From: Cannabis sativa
Lineage: Eukaryota; Streptophyta; Magnoliopsida; Rosales; Cannabaceae
DNA length: 64,000 bases
Assembly (NCBI RefSeq): GCF_029168945.1
Contig: NC_083602.1
Coordinates: 28,507,323 to 28,571,322, forward strand
Reading direction: 5' to 3'
The notes under the pieces are model-generated. The model saw only the letters and a program-made list of their open reading frames with translations. It was not told the origin of the DNA and ran no database searches. Positions 46,166-58,993 of this stretch are shown piece after piece. Both the position numbers and the translations under genes were made by a program. Each line of letters opens with the position of its first letter. Positions within the stretch are counted from its first letter, which is position 1.

Positions 46166-46339
46166 CTCAAATTATTCGGCATAAATCAAAGAAATGGCTT
46201 TTTATGCTGGTCAGTTCTTCCCGAAGAGAGGAGTTGTAACCCTCGTAGTCAGTTTAATGAGGATGTAGGGTGTACAAGAGATTCTTCCAGAATCGGGGAT
46301 TGGAGTTTATGGTGGGACTTATTTTATCAAGAGCTAATT
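46166..46339 (+). other. Continuation of the frame split by the solo LTR
   Basis: Coding-like sequence (GINQRNGF, then EERSC) that joins 43861-44281 across the target duplication; lost in AT-rich DNA by about 46340. Confidence 0.35.
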
Positions 46340-46860
46340 TATTACCATGTATATTTGATTATTATCATAATAATATGATAACTTAAAATATGTTTTACCA
46401 AACGATTAAATAAACACCTTAAAGTTTCATATTCTTACATTAATTACAACAGAATAAAGTGACTCCTTTCATTTAGTCACTCTAACCCTCGATTCCCATT
46501 CTATAGCAGGGTATTATCAAGTAATCCAAGATTTATTTTCTTGAACCGACAAGCGATAAACTACATGAACTTCCACAAAGATCTAAGTACCACCTTGACT
46601 AGAGTGGGTTGGTTACTATTACTTGTTGTGGTATAAAAAACAAAGAGAAAGAGAGAGATGATGTGTAAAATTTAGAAAGAGAGAGAGGAGCTTTTTCTTG
46701 TCAGTTTTTGGCTTGAATCACTTATCTGACCAAGCTCTCATATCTTTCTTTATATAGCTATCACACTAGAGTTAGGTTTAGATTAAATGGGATCAAAACA
46801 AAAGATAAGGAAATTTACACTTGACACCTTATTTTTGATCTAATTGTCAAAAATGGCCAA
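46340..46860 (-). repeat. Diverged relative of the LTR family
   Basis: Reverse-oriented similarity to the R/U5 half of the solo LTRs: ACTCCTTTCATTTAGTCACT, CCCTCGATTCCCATTCTATAGCAGGGTATTATCAAG and a TATA-like ATATAGCTAT. Much more diverged than the other copies; truncated. Confidence 0.5.
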
Positions 46861-46911
46861 GTATGAATAATATTTTTATTTGTTTGGAATGTTTCAATAC
46901 CCTCATTTATA

Positions 46912-47030
<119 letters not shown>

Positions 47031-47091
47031 CGCTCCTTCCTTTCTTTCTTTTTTCTTTGTCACTTTTTTATTTCTCTATTTTTGACCTCGC

Positions 47092-47420
47092 TTTTAGCCT
47101 ACAACGCTGAGTCTTCAAAGCGATTAAATTGAATGATCAATTAATAGAATAATAATAAAGTAAAGCAATAAGAAGACAAAAAATTTATAGAGATTCGACC
47201 CCATGATAATGGTAATAGCCTACTCCCCTTTTAGTTGTATTACTTAAATAATTATTAAGATCACAAGGGTCTGACCAAGTGAGTTTCTTAACAATCTTGA
47301 GAAAGCTTACAAATATTTTAGCAGGACAATAACTCTTTTAAAAGTTGGAAAAAAGGTCCCTTCACAGTGAAATGACTCCACTATTTATAGAGAAAATATA
47401 GTTAGGGTTTATAACCTGAA
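47092..47420. repeat. LTR fragment of a second family
   Basis: TTGACCTCGCTTTTAGCCTA, then TTATAGAGATTCGACCCC and GGTAATAGCCTACTCCCC, closely matching 58015-58340 and in part 55574-55740. Truncated at both ends. Confidence 0.6.
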
Positions 47421-49382
47421 AAGCCTGTAATGATATTTCTATTTATAAATAAGAGATAGACATTTTCATATAAGCTTGAATGTTAAATTATTAATATTTG
47501 ATATTGAATAATTTACATATAAATATCAGAAAATTCCTTACTCATATATGAGGATGTGACTTGTATTGTACGAAGAATTAAGATCACTTAACAATGAATA
47601 AAATAGTTAATAACATATTAAAGTTTTAAAATCTTTAATCAACAGTTACTAGTACGATTCATTGATGCTCTTTATTTGGTGCAACAAATCTTGATTCGAA
47701 TTGCTAATGTAGTATAATATCTAAGTGAAAGTGTTATATCTAATAGAGATTATATATGATATGGACCAATAAGTAATTAAGTTGTCTTAATCAAATATAT
47801 CGTTTACTATATATACCTAATACCTAATTCATATCATAAGGGTGATCAATAGTAGATATGCCTAAATCCCGAGTAATCATGAACTTCTGTTCATATTATT
47901 AGTTTCTTTGATTCACTCGTTAAAGTTTCTTAGAGAAGATAATTCTTACAACTTCTGTTTTGGAAATCTAATAATGTGAATGACTGGGAACATAATCTAT
48001 AATTATAGAATCATGACTTTCCTAACAGATCGAATGTTAGTTCCCTTTAAGAGTTAATTCTAGAGCTGAAAAAGTTGTCCACAAATTTAGATTAGATGTA
48101 AATTATACTTTCACTAGTAAATTAACAGTACTAAAAGATAAATAAGTAATTAGAAGGGTAAGATGGTAATTTTACCAAAATAAATTACGAACCGACACTA
48201 GGAGGGCTAATCACTAGAATTGATTATATCGATAGATACTCCAGTAAAACTCAGTAAATATAATTCTATGATTACTAAGAGTTCAATTCCATATTTATAG
48301 TAGAGTAATCATGGAATTAATAAATAACATTATTTGGTTGATGAGATTCAATGAATAATATAATTTATTGGTGGTTAGTAATATAGGTCTGTGGTTACTG
48401 AATTGCCACCTTGAAACACTGTCAAGGAAATTGATAAAATTGTATAATGATGTTCAGAAAAATATATTTAAAATTGTCAAAATAGTAATTATTTATTTTG
48501 TAATGAATAATTTATTTTCAAATTTATATTTAAATAAATTGGAAAAAAGACAAATTGTTGTATGGACAAAGACACCACCATTGTCTGGTTAAGATAATGG
48601 TGGCACCACAAACACTGTATTAAGACACAGTGATAGGCGCCTATTAAATAAGATGAGCCCTACTAGGTTTATTTTTAGATTAATTAATCAATTCAAAAGA
48701 TAATTATTATTTAAAACTTTGAATTTATAATTAGTTACAAATATTGTGGCTGAAATATTCTCTCAAAGTGGTTAAGAGATTCTCTCTAGGTGGTTGCAAT
48801 ATTTTTTTTAAGTGATTGAGAGATTCTCTCAATTAGTTATTAGATATTTTATTCAAACCTAAATATCTATAACAGAATCAGTTATAAATATTTATTCAAA
48901 TAATTAAATATTATTATTTTAATATTTAAAATATAAATATTTATTTTGATAAAATATTTATTATTATTTTATTGGTTTTATTATTATACTATTATAATCC
49001 TAAATCTATATATACCTATAATTTAGGAAACTGAAAAAGGTTAATAAAAAATCATTATTCACTCCATAGAAAAGGGTTCTTACTCATGAGTTGAGATCAA
49101 ATCAAGAACAATTATATAATTTTATTCTATTAGTCCACACTAATCTTTGTGTATGGTAGAAGATCTAAATATCACGACGTGAGTTCTTCATCACCATTTT
49201 AGGAATACAACTTACAAAAAGATTTAAGGATACCCTGTTACACTTCAAGAGGTAAATATTTTCTTTCATCTCGTTATTGCAAATTTAATATATGTACATA
49301 TGGAGATTTTTGGGATGTGGTACAATGATAATAAAAAATTATTATTTCTCTACTTACCTAATTTAGTACTACAAAATCAACA
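47421..49382 (+). repeat. Probable old LTR ending before a degraded primer site
   Basis: AT-rich, no ORF of note (the frame at 48368-48592 is unconvincing). It ends ...AAAATCAACA, then AATAGTATCACAG at 49383, a decayed TGGTATCAGAG. The LTR start was not found. Confidence 0.4.
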
Positions 49383-49743
49383 AATAGTATCACAGATGAT
49401 TCCATTATGTATGTATATTAAATGTTGTGTGGATTTTATGTATTTATATATATGTGATATTTATGTGAATGGATGGTGATAATATTGTAAATGCATGTGA
49501 GATAGTGAATCATTAATTGTATGGCAAAAATTAGGTGTAGGATATGCTTTTAATTTTTTCTAGAAAATTTGTAAGCTCTTATGGGACATAGGTATTTTGT
49601 GTAATTTATTTTTTCAAAGATTATTTTACGTAATATTACGTTGTAATGCTGAAAGACGCAGAGCTCGGATTCTAATGGAATCTCGGCGATGTATCACCAC
49701 AAACACCTTTCATGGAGCTCAGGTTGTTAGTGCCCCAACCATG
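49383..49743 (+). other. Decayed Copia leader region
   Basis: Between the degraded primer site and the solo LTR at 49744. Contains no intact frame. Probably the 5' end of the Copia element whose pol relic appears at 52085. Confidence 0.4.
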
Positions 49744-51613
49744 TGTTGGGTTTTATGCCCTAAATAGAACTCCATTTTAATGTAATCCAGATTATTCAAT
49801 ATCAATAAAGAAACAGAAGTATTTTTCATTCATTTATGTATGTTTTGGTTCACCTTATCAATTATTTGTATATTTGATTTATAAATTCATCCAAACCACT
49901 TTTCACATACTTGATCATGTTTATTGTGTTGTCAACACAGTGGAAAGTAAACATGACTATGTGATTAAAGATTCCTAGATTTATCAGAACACTGGGGCTT
50001 TACTGATATGACAATCTACAACAGAGTTTACTTGCATTTGGAGAAATGCTATGTCCTTTCCAGAGCATTGGTTAAAGTAAAGCTTGGGTTGGATGCATGG
50101 AGTATGCATTGGAATGGACCGATATTGAACTTTGACATAGATTTATTAAACTTACCGTAATATCTATTCAATTCAATATCATCTAGTTGATCCTAGATCA
50201 AATGATCTTAATCTTGATATGATTAGGTTCAATCTCAAGAGTATTATTCGTGTTCTTTGATTTGTTAGTTAAGCCTACTTTTGGGTCAGGGTGATATGTA
50301 CATTTTGGGAACACGGTAGTGCAATTGAGTGGGAGCGCTAACATAAATATGGAATCTATAGCTCCTATCTGGCGAATAGAAAGTAAAGGATGATTTCCTT
50401 CGAGCTTAACCAAACGAAAATAAATGGTGGAGTACTCATTTCACTTAGCTGAAATATCATTTATACGGGGTTAAGTATTTTAAGGATAAAATACATTGTA
50501 GGGTGTTACGGTAATTTAATCCCTTTACAGTGTAGATCATCTATATAGAGGATCATTGATCAAATTAGGATTATAACAATGGATAATTAATAGCGTATCT
50601 ATATGGTGGAACATATAGAGCATTCTGTATAGCTGAGAATGCAATTCTAAGTTCTATAGGCCCATGGATTCAACGAAGAATTAATAAGTCAGTAAATTTA
50701 AGAGGTAAATTCTTGATCTGCTTATTGGAAGCTCAGATATATAGGCCCATGGTCCCCACACTAGTTGAGACAATGCTACTTGTAAGACTCATTTGATTGG
50801 TTTTAATTAATCAATTATAATTCTCAAGTTAGACTATGTCTATTTAAGAATTCATCACTTATTAAGGGCGAAACTGTAAAGAAAGAGTTTATAGGGTATA
50901 TTTATTAATTAAGAGACTTTGGTTAGTCTAATTAATAAATATAATAAATGACAATATTATTTAATAATTAATTATAGTTATTAAATAGTTAGAATTGACA
51001 TTTATATGGTTGAATGTGAAAATTGACAGTTTTTGAGAAAATGGGAAACATAAATGATAAAATAGGAAAGTTGCAAATGTGAGGCCTATTTCCATATTGC
51101 CATGGCCGGCCACATGTATTTCCTTTTATCATTTAATTTTTTCATTATTTTAATGCCAAGTAATTCAACCCTAACCCTGTGTGGTATTCTATAAATAGAA
51201 AGTAATGGCTTCAGGAAACACACACAACACAAATGCATCTGATTCCTTTCACAGAAATTTTCTTGACCCGCCACCTCTCTCTCTATTTCTTCTTCTTTGT
51301 TTCGAAATCTCTAAGTGATAGAGTAGTGCCCACACACAGCAAGTAGTACCTCAATCATAGTGAGGAAGACTGTGAAGAATCCACTTTCAACAAAGAAGGA
51401 CATTCGGGCTCAGATCTTGATAATACTCTGCAACAGAAATGATACAAGGGTTAGAGATCTGAGTGGAAGGAGACATATTATTCCGCTGCACCCAATGTAA
51501 GGTTTCTCTTTCTTTATATGTGTTTATTTATATTCATTTTAGAAGTTCATATTTAGGTTGTTAATCAACATACTTATGAGTAGATCTAAGATCCTGGTAA
51601 AATAATTCCAACA
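49744..51613 (+). repeat. Solo LTR of the TGTTGGG family
   Basis: 1,870 bp from TGTTGGGTTTTATGCCC to TTCCAACA, with CCATG at 49739-49743 and 51614-51618. TATA-like box near 51190; antisense frame at 50198-50413. No primer site follows, so it is a true solo LTR. Confidence 0.9.
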
Positions 51614-51618
51614 CCATG

Positions 51619-52084
51619 CACGATGATTGGACCACCACCTCTACTGGTCTCAAGTTTTGTGCCCTTTACCTGGGTGAGACCTGAAGGCCCCGTGGCCTTT
51701 TTCCCTCACTGTTGATGGTGGTACAATCTCGATGGGGACACAAGAATTATTCTCTATGTTAGCGCTAGGACCTTCGGTCCTTTTTCTCCGCAGTCCATAA
51801 TGGTTTGACCACCGTTCAAATAGCTCGAGGACCTTTACGGTCCACTCATTGTGTGCAAAGCATGCATGTATCTTTTGGTCCTTTATGTATTTAAGACTTG
51901 ACCGGGTCTTGGGTCACTAGACCCACCTGGTGCTGCTCTTGTCAAGATTCTCGTGGCCTTCCATGGCCACTGTGGCCATGGTGGCACGGACAATCACTTA
52001 ACATTAATTTTATTAATAATGAGATTATTATTTTAAAGTTTGGAATTCCTATTTTTTGTGCAGAACAGAGAAACAGACTTTGCA
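51619..52084 (+). other. GC-richer Copia leader/gag remnant
   Basis: Contains hairpins AGGACC-TTC-GGTCCT (51768-51782) and a perfect 21-bp palindrome at 51961-51981. The plus frame 51898-52149 shows no recognised domain. Confidence 0.4.
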
Positions 52085-52720
52085 TGCTCAGACCTAGGGA
52101 GCAATTAATTTTAAATTATGAATTGTTTAGAGTAGCTTTGTCTCAATAAAGTATGTGGCAAAAGATTTCTAATGATGATGAATCGTATCTATGACATCTG
52201 CATTTTGGCCATATTGGCCTAGACAGAATTAAAAGGTTAACAAAGAATGGTCCTTTGAGAGAAGTAAAAGTTGGAACTCTTTTGGTATGTGAATCTTATC
52301 TTGAAGGTAAGATGGTTAAAATACCTTTTAATGCAAAAGACAATAGAGGCAAAGAACAACTCAAGCTTGCACACACTGTTGTGTACGGAGCTATCAATAT
52401 TCAAGCTTAAGGTGGTTATAGATATTTTGCACTCTTATTGACAACTATTCAAGATATGGTCATAATTACCTATAGCCAAGAAGTTTGATACATTTAGATA
52501 GTTCAAAGACTTCAAATCCTTAACTGAAAAGCAATTAGGTAAATCATTAAAGACACTTCGATCATATCGTGGTGGAGAGTATTTGGTCTATCAATTCAAA
52601 GGCTACTTGTTGGAAGAAGGGATCTTATCCCAACTCACAACACCTAAACACCTCAGTAGAACGATGTTTTAGAGAGAAGAAATCAAACCTTGCTAGACAT
52701 GGTCAGATCTATGATGAGTT
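52085..52720 (+). pseudogene. Copia GAG-pre-integrase and integrase, 5' part
   Basis: Plus-strand, with stops. GHIGLDRIKRLTKNGPL-like pre-integrase sequence is recognisable, then a cysteine position (VCES), EGKMVK, the first integrase region (GAINIQA...GGYR-F), and HFDHIVVE/RGGEY-like sequence from the second Asp motif. The frame is cut at 52720 by the next solo LTR and resumes at 55210. Decayed and non-functional. Confidence 0.7.
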
Positions 52721-55209
52721 TGTTGGAAATTATTTTACCAGGATCTTAGATCTACTCACAAGTATGTTGTTTAACACCCTAAATATGAACTTTCTAAAAC
52801 GATGAAATAAACACATATAAAGTTTAGGAAACCTTACATTGGGTGCAACGAAATAATATGACTCCTTCCGTTCAGATATCTAGCCCTTGATTCCTTTCTG
52901 TAGCAGAGCATTATCAATATCTGAACCTGGATCTCTTTCTCTGATTCTTTAGTGCTGAAACTCCTTCTTGCTGAAAGTCTTTCTTCCCGATCTTCCTCAC
53001 TATGATTGAGGTATCACTTGCTGTGTGTGGGCACTACTCTCACACTAAGAATTTCGAAATTTCAATGAACAAGAGAGAGAAGAAGTGGCGGCTAAAGATA
53101 GGGAGAGAGAGAGAGGCTCAGTTTTTTTTTTTGAATCAGAAGTGTAAAATTTAAGTGTAAATTTCTTGAAGCCTTCACTATCCATTTATAGCATTCCACT
53201 AGGGTTAGGTTTGAATTATTTGGCATTAAAATAATGAAAATATCAGTTTAAATTCCCTACAAAAGTGGCTGGCCATGCATAGTGGATTTGGGCCTCACTT
53301 TTTGCAATTTTGCAGTTTTATCTTTTCTGCATCTGATTTTCTCAAAAATGCCGATTTTTTAATTCAACCATTTAAATGCCAATTCTAACTATTTAATAAC
53401 TATAAATAATTATTAAATAATATTGTCATTTATCATATTTATTAATTGAACCATACAAAGTATCATAATTAACAAATATGCCCCTAAAACTCTTTCTTTA
53501 CAATTTCGTGGAATATAATCTTTATTATATGTTCAAAAGTAGATTCCCTGATTTGTCAGAACACTGGATTTAGACTGACATGGTATAATCAGCGATAGGT
53601 ATTCTTACACCTTGGAAAAGTGTTATGTCCTTTCCAGGACATTGGCAAAGTTTACCAGTATCGGATGCATGGAGTATGCATTGGAACTGGCGAAAAGTGA
53701 GAGGCAATCGAACGACAATGGGATTTTTGTTAAACGTCGTTTGCATTAACCACTTATTACAGAATTAAAAAGTCCCAAAATTTGGTGTCTCCTCTCCTGC
53801 ACCTGATCTACCCAGACTCGAAAGATAAAAAATTATATATTTTATTTTTTGGTTTAAACATATATTATGTTGATTATTTTTAAGGGCGAAATTGTAAAGA
53901 AAGAGTTTTAGGGGCATATTTGTTAATTATGATACTTTGTATGGTTCAATTAATTCAACCATTTAAATGCCAATTCTAACTATTTAATAACTATAAATAA
54001 TTATTAAATAATATTGTCATTTATCATATTTATTAATTGAACCATACAAAGTATCATAATTAACAAATATGCCCCTAAAACTCTTTCTTTACAATTTTGC
54101 CCTTATTTAGTGAAAATTTCACAAATAGACATAGTCTAATTTGAGAATTATAATTGATTAATCAAAACCAATTATATGAGTCTTACAAGCAATATTATCT
54201 CAACTAGTGCGGGGACCATGGGTCTATATAACCGAGCTTCCAATAAGCAGATCAAGAATTTGTTACTAAAATTCACTAACTTATTAATTCTTCGTTGAAT
54301 CCACGCATAGAACTTAGAATTGCACTCTCAGTATATAGAATGCTCTATATCTTCCACCATATAGACACATCATTAGTTATCCATTGTTATAATCCTAATT
54401 TGATCAATGATCCTCTATATGAATGATCTACACTGTAAAGGGATTAGATTACCGTTACACCATACAATGTATTTAATCCTTAAAACACTTAACCTCGTAT
54501 AAATGATATTTCAGCTTATGTGAAATGAGATCTCCACCATTTATTTTCGTTTGGTCAAGCTCGAAGGAGATCATCCTTTACATACTATTCGCCAGATAGA
54601 AGCTATAGATTCCATGTTTATGTTAGCGCTCCCACTCAATTGCACTACCGTGTTCCCAAAATGTACGTATCACCCTGACCTAAAAGTAGGCTTAACTAAC
54701 AAATCAAAGAACACGAATAGCCTCTTAAGATTGAGCCTAATCATAACAGGATTAAGATCATTTGATCTAGGATCAACTAGGCGATATTGACTTGAATAGA
54801 TATTACGGTAAGTTTAATAAATCTAAGTCAAAGTTCAATATCGGTCCCTTCCGATGCATACTCCATGCATCCAACCTGAGCTTTACTTTAACCAATGCTC
54901 TGGAAAGAACATAACACTTCGCCAAATGCAAGTAAACTCTGTTGTAGATTATCATATCAGTAAAACCCTATGTCTGATAAATCTAGGAAACTTTATTCAC
55001 ATAGTCATGTTTACTTTCCAATGTGTTGACGGCACAATAAACAGGATCAAGTAGGTGAAAAGGGTTTCAGATGAATTCATACATTATGTACATATAATCA
55101 TGAAATAAATCATGTGAACCATGCAACATTAAATGTTATTTCTGATCTATATTAATAAGTAAATCTGATTATATTGAAATGAGTTTTATTTAGGGCATAA
55201 AACCCAACA
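52721..55209 (-). repeat. Solo LTR carrying an internal fold-back rearrangement
   Basis: Reverse-oriented LTR of the TGTTGGG family with GAGTT at 52716-52720 and 55210-55214. At 2,489 bp it is about 600 bp longer than its relatives because of extra sequence at 53508-54098. TATA-like box (minus) near 53183; antisense frame at 54551-54790. Confidence 0.9.
53361..54106. repeat. Direct and inverted duplication with foreign insert
   Basis: A 147-bp LTR block at 53361-53507 recurs at 53952-54098. Between them lie 53508-53883, a diverged LTR-related piece in the opposite direction, and 53884-53951, an inverted copy of about 54038-54106. Confidence 0.8.
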
Positions 55210-55214
55210 GAGTT

Positions 55215-55573
55215 ACTCGTCACTGTCACCGAGCTTTTAGGGATACACATTTCTAGCAGCTAGCTACATTTGAATGTAGTACTCTCAAAGAGAATAAGCA
55301 AGACTCCAATGGGATTATCAAATGGGACAAAACCCAGTTTAAAATATTTTCATATTTGGGGTTGCCCTGCTCATGTTCTAAAGCCGAAGATAGCAAAACT
55401 AGCTCCCAGTAGGAAGTGTGTATGTTAGTGGGCTATTCAGAGGAAACTTGAGGTGCACACTTTTATAGTCATGAATACTATAAATTATTTGTATCGACAA
55501 ATGCTACCTTTTTGGAACATGGCTTGTTGACCCCAGATTTGGCCAACCGAGAGTGAAGTCATATTTACTATTG
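55215..55573 (+). pseudogene. Copia integrase, 3' part
   Basis: Resumes the pol relic interrupted at 52720. It shows MGLSNGTKPSLKYF-like and IFIFGVALLMF (from WGCPAHV), then the KPKIAKLAPSRKC-like and EETRG..FYS..YYKLFVSTNATFLE-like linker. Stops and frameshifts throughout. Ends where the next element fragment begins at about 55574. Confidence 0.65.
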
Positions 55574-56209
55574 ATGCTTGCTACGTGTTACGCAATAAAA
55601 ACAAAAAATTAAAAGAGACACAAGATTTTATAGAGGTTTGGCCCCCTGAGTTAGTGGGTAATGACCTACTCCCCATTTGGTTGTATTAATACTAGAGATA
55701 ATACCACTCAGCTCACAAGGGTTGTGGAATTTGAAGTGGCTCTCTTAAGATTATAATATATGAATCAAGTAGGTAAATCTCAAGTGAGAGCGAGAGAGCC
55801 CTAGGGCATGTAGAAGAGAGGGAGAGAGAGAGTTAGGGTTTCAGACTTTAGAGTTGAGAGCTTAGGGAGCTAGAGACTTTGAACTTGAGACTTAGAAAAT
55901 TAAGGTTAGGCTAATAATTTTTATATCGTAGTGCTTACATCCCAAATATCCCTTAAAAATAGGTAAATAAAGCTATATTTACATAATTAATTAATAAACT
56001 TTAGATGACTAATTTATCCCTTGAAAATAGGGAAGTTGCTAATATTTTTTGCCAACTTCTATGTGTTGTCAATGCCCAATTTGTTGCTTAACTTGTTGTC
56101 CATGAATGAAGACTGTGCACCAAAGGCATGCCAGGTAAAACCTGGCTAGCGATGCACCTGCAGGTGCAGGCTGATCAACCTCATAATGGCTATAGGTTAG
56201 GGTTTGGCT

Positions 56210-56338
56210 GCCCATGTTCCTGCCAGGGTTTGGCTGGTCATGTTCCTGCAAGGGTCTGGTCGGTCATGTTCTTGTCAAGGTTTGGCAGGTCATGTTCCTG
56301 CCAAGGTTTGGCAGGTCATGTTTCTACCAGCTTTGGCA
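56210..56338. repeat. 26-bp minisatellite, five copies
   Basis: Unit GGTCATGTTCCTGCCAAGG plus TTTGGCA, repeated five times with slight variation; gives repeated SCQGLAGHVP-like peptides in plus frames. Confidence 0.85.
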
Positions 56339-56398
56339 AGTGTTGGCCAACCTTTTTATGTGTTGGCCAACCTTAGTAGGTGTTGGCCAGCCTTTGTA
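56339..56398. repeat. 20-bp minisatellite, three copies
   Basis: Unit GTGTTGGCCAACCTTNNTA, immediately after the 26-bp array. Confidence 0.8.
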
Positions 56399-58983
56399 CA
56401 CCTCTTTCTTTTAGAGGTAAGACTTCCTTGGTCGAATGAGCCCCTCATTAGTCTGAAAGTCACCTTTGGCCGGCCAACTTGTGCCCAAACCCTGGCCAGC
56501 CATATAAGCTCATCTTGGCAATCCTATATACTCCATTTGGCTGGCAAAACATGGTAGTACAACTTCTTAATGGCTTGCTTAACTCCTCTTACTTGTTCCT
56601 TGACGGTTCTGCCATGCCTTGTAAGGAGACTTTTGTCTAACTATTGGCAAGATTGTATTCCATGTGTCCTTAGTCTTGGCTTATGTGGACATGCCACGTC
56701 AAATGGACAAAATTTTGGATAACATTTGTCCCTCAAGTCCCTGTTCGAACATCTGGTTAGTTAGGGACTTCCTCATTCTCATCTTGCTTGAAGTAGCCTC
56801 TATCGAGCAGCCTTTTCTAGCCGAGTATTGGCTTTTTGCATGGCATGCTTTTAGATCTTCTCTTTCCATATATGCCTCATCTTTGAACTTGCCATTGATA
56901 AGTTTCAAGCTTTTTAAGCTTTTAGAAACTATTTGATTCTCACATTAGATTGTAATCTTTTTGGTATTTCGATCTGCATGATAGTTTTAGGATGCATAAT
57001 GTGTGTCTTGATGAAAAAGATTTGATTTTGTCCTTTGTTGTGATTCTTGACTCTTTTGAGCCACGGAGAACACATTTGAGTTTTGAAAAAACACACATTT
57101 TAATCCAAAACTAACCCTGGCCGACCATAGGGGTCTTGTTTAAGACTTGGCCACCTGGCCAGCCCTAGGATATGATCATGGGAGTTGGCTTGCCTTAGGG
57201 TTTCACCCTAGGAAGCTAGTCGATTCATGCTTGGGTCTTGTGACCGTGACCGGTTCTTAGCTGGATCATGGGACCCTGGCTGACCCTCTCAAAGCTTGGG
57301 AACCTTGGCCAATCTAGGACTTGGTTCTAAGTGGGTGGCTAGTTTTCTGTCCTCTTTTAACCTCGGCAAGAATCCTATCATGGCTTTTTAGGCATATACA
57401 ACCTTAGTCTCATATGTGGTTCCCTTAGAAACTCTATATGGAACTTAATGATAAGTCTATTATAGTCGAATGCTCAACTCAAGACTCAATATTTGTCCAA
57501 GTTGTTACACTTGAGACTATACTTTGCTGATACCCAACCTTGTATAATGACATTATATGGCAAGTACCTTTTGGTACAGTTGCCCAGAGTTTTGTTTATG
57601 GCTTGAAACCTAAAAGAAACTTTACCTTTTGGCTTGAAACCTACCAAGAACGCTGCGTTGCCTTAGAGATTTAGCTCGATACGTGGTTCCTATAGGAACT
57701 TTGTCCAGTTCTTCTCTGGCTGTATAGTTCTCACAAGGCCTCAACCTTACGCGTTTGAATCGCACGGTAGTTCTTATAAGAACTCTGTCCAGTTCTTCTC
57801 TAGCTGTACAGTTCTTGCAGGGCCTCAGCCTTATGCATTTGAACCAATTTTTTATTCATATTCGGTCTTGAGGCTTTCATGTTCTTGCTTTTGGCCTATA
57901 GGCAATCTATGTTAGAACACTACTATTATTTAGCCTTAAAGCCTTTTACGATGGACATATGACCATCTCGTCTATCTTCTTATTGCCGACATGTAAGTAT
58001 TTAGATTTACTTTCTGTTGACTTCGCTTTTAGCCAACGACAATGAGTCTTTTGATGAGTGATAAACGATATGTCGTAATGAGAATATATAATAAAGCAAT
58101 AATAAGACACAAAAATTTTATAGAGGTTCAACCCCAAGCAGTTCGGTAATAGCCTAATCCTCGTTATTTGTATTGACTTAAGAACAAGGAAGAAGTTTCC
58201 TTTTCTTATAGCTCTTACAATAGTATCTCTGAATATATAATTCTTAGATAGCCTTAGCTTACTGCGTATCGGCTTATAATTTCTCGGCCTTTTGCCCATT
58301 GAACATTCCTCACTATTTATAGGGCTGGAAACTTGAGGAGGAAGAGTTTCCTCTCTCGTTACAACGCCCATAAACAGAAAGATCGTGTGATCAATGCTGA
58401 ATGCTAGGATCGTGGGATTGAGGCTGAATGCACCGATAGTGGGATCGTGTGTGTGCCACATCCACGTAAGTTGATCCCTGAGTTGTAGGGATAGAGCTGG
58501 TGACTCATGATGCGTTAAGCTGAATTCACTAAGTGTTGATCATTTTGCACGGCTCGTTGAATATTCCATTCTGGATGTGCCAGCGAGGCATCCTGCTCGG
58601 CATATCGGTCCGAGCAGATGCTCCAAATGGAGTCCACGTGTCACCATTCTCGTGATGCCACGTCAGAGTGTCAAATTTGGGATAGCATTTTCCCCCCAAG
58701 TCTGTGCGGGGCCTCCGAGGTTGCGTGTAGACTTATTCTGAGCTGGCTCTGCCTTTGGATGGGGACACGTGTCGAGCATGACCGTTCGAGACTCGATGTG
58801 AAGCTGACTGGGCGTCCCTTCGGTTTTTGGCTAATTAATGCTCTGACAATTAATATTTTGAAAATCCGAATTTCTCTCTCCACGGTTGACGGTTGCACTC
58901 GATTACTTTTGATTTCCCATATTCGCTTTTGAGGCGGGAAGTCGAGGTGTCTAAGGTTCCTTTGTATGCAGTTACCCTTTTTG

Positions 58984-58993
58984 CCTATAAATA
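58984..58993 (+). promoter_or_regulatory. TATA-like box
   Basis: CCTATAAATA, about 530 bp before the first gag ATG. Likely LTR promoter. Confidence 0.5.

Larger units (their letters stand above)
55574..57970 (+). mobile_element. Fragment of an LTR-type element, mostly non-coding
   Basis: Starts TGATGCTTGCTACGTG and carries the ACACAAGATTTTATAGAGGTTTGGCCCC block shared in part with 47180 and 58110. Further on, TGCCACGTCAAATGGAC...GATAACATTTGTCCCTCAAGTC is matched near 58660-58700. It contains two minisatellites and many TGGCC/GGCCAGCC phrases. No protein domain is recognised, and the small frames across the repeats are by-products. Its right limit is set by the start of the related element at 58015. 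Confidence 0.5.

Noticed and set aside
51768..51788. GC hairpin followed by T run, like a Rho-independent terminator
   Set aside because: The window is plant nuclear DNA with no bacterial genes; it lies in a transposon remnant.
56128..56557. Cys/Gly-rich repeated peptides in overlapping frames
   Set aside because: By-products of the 26-bp minisatellite; three frames are open for the same reason and none has a supported start.
57946..58461. 171-residue minus-strand ORF
   Set aside because: Spans the boundary between two transposon fragments and resembles no protein; most likely chance.
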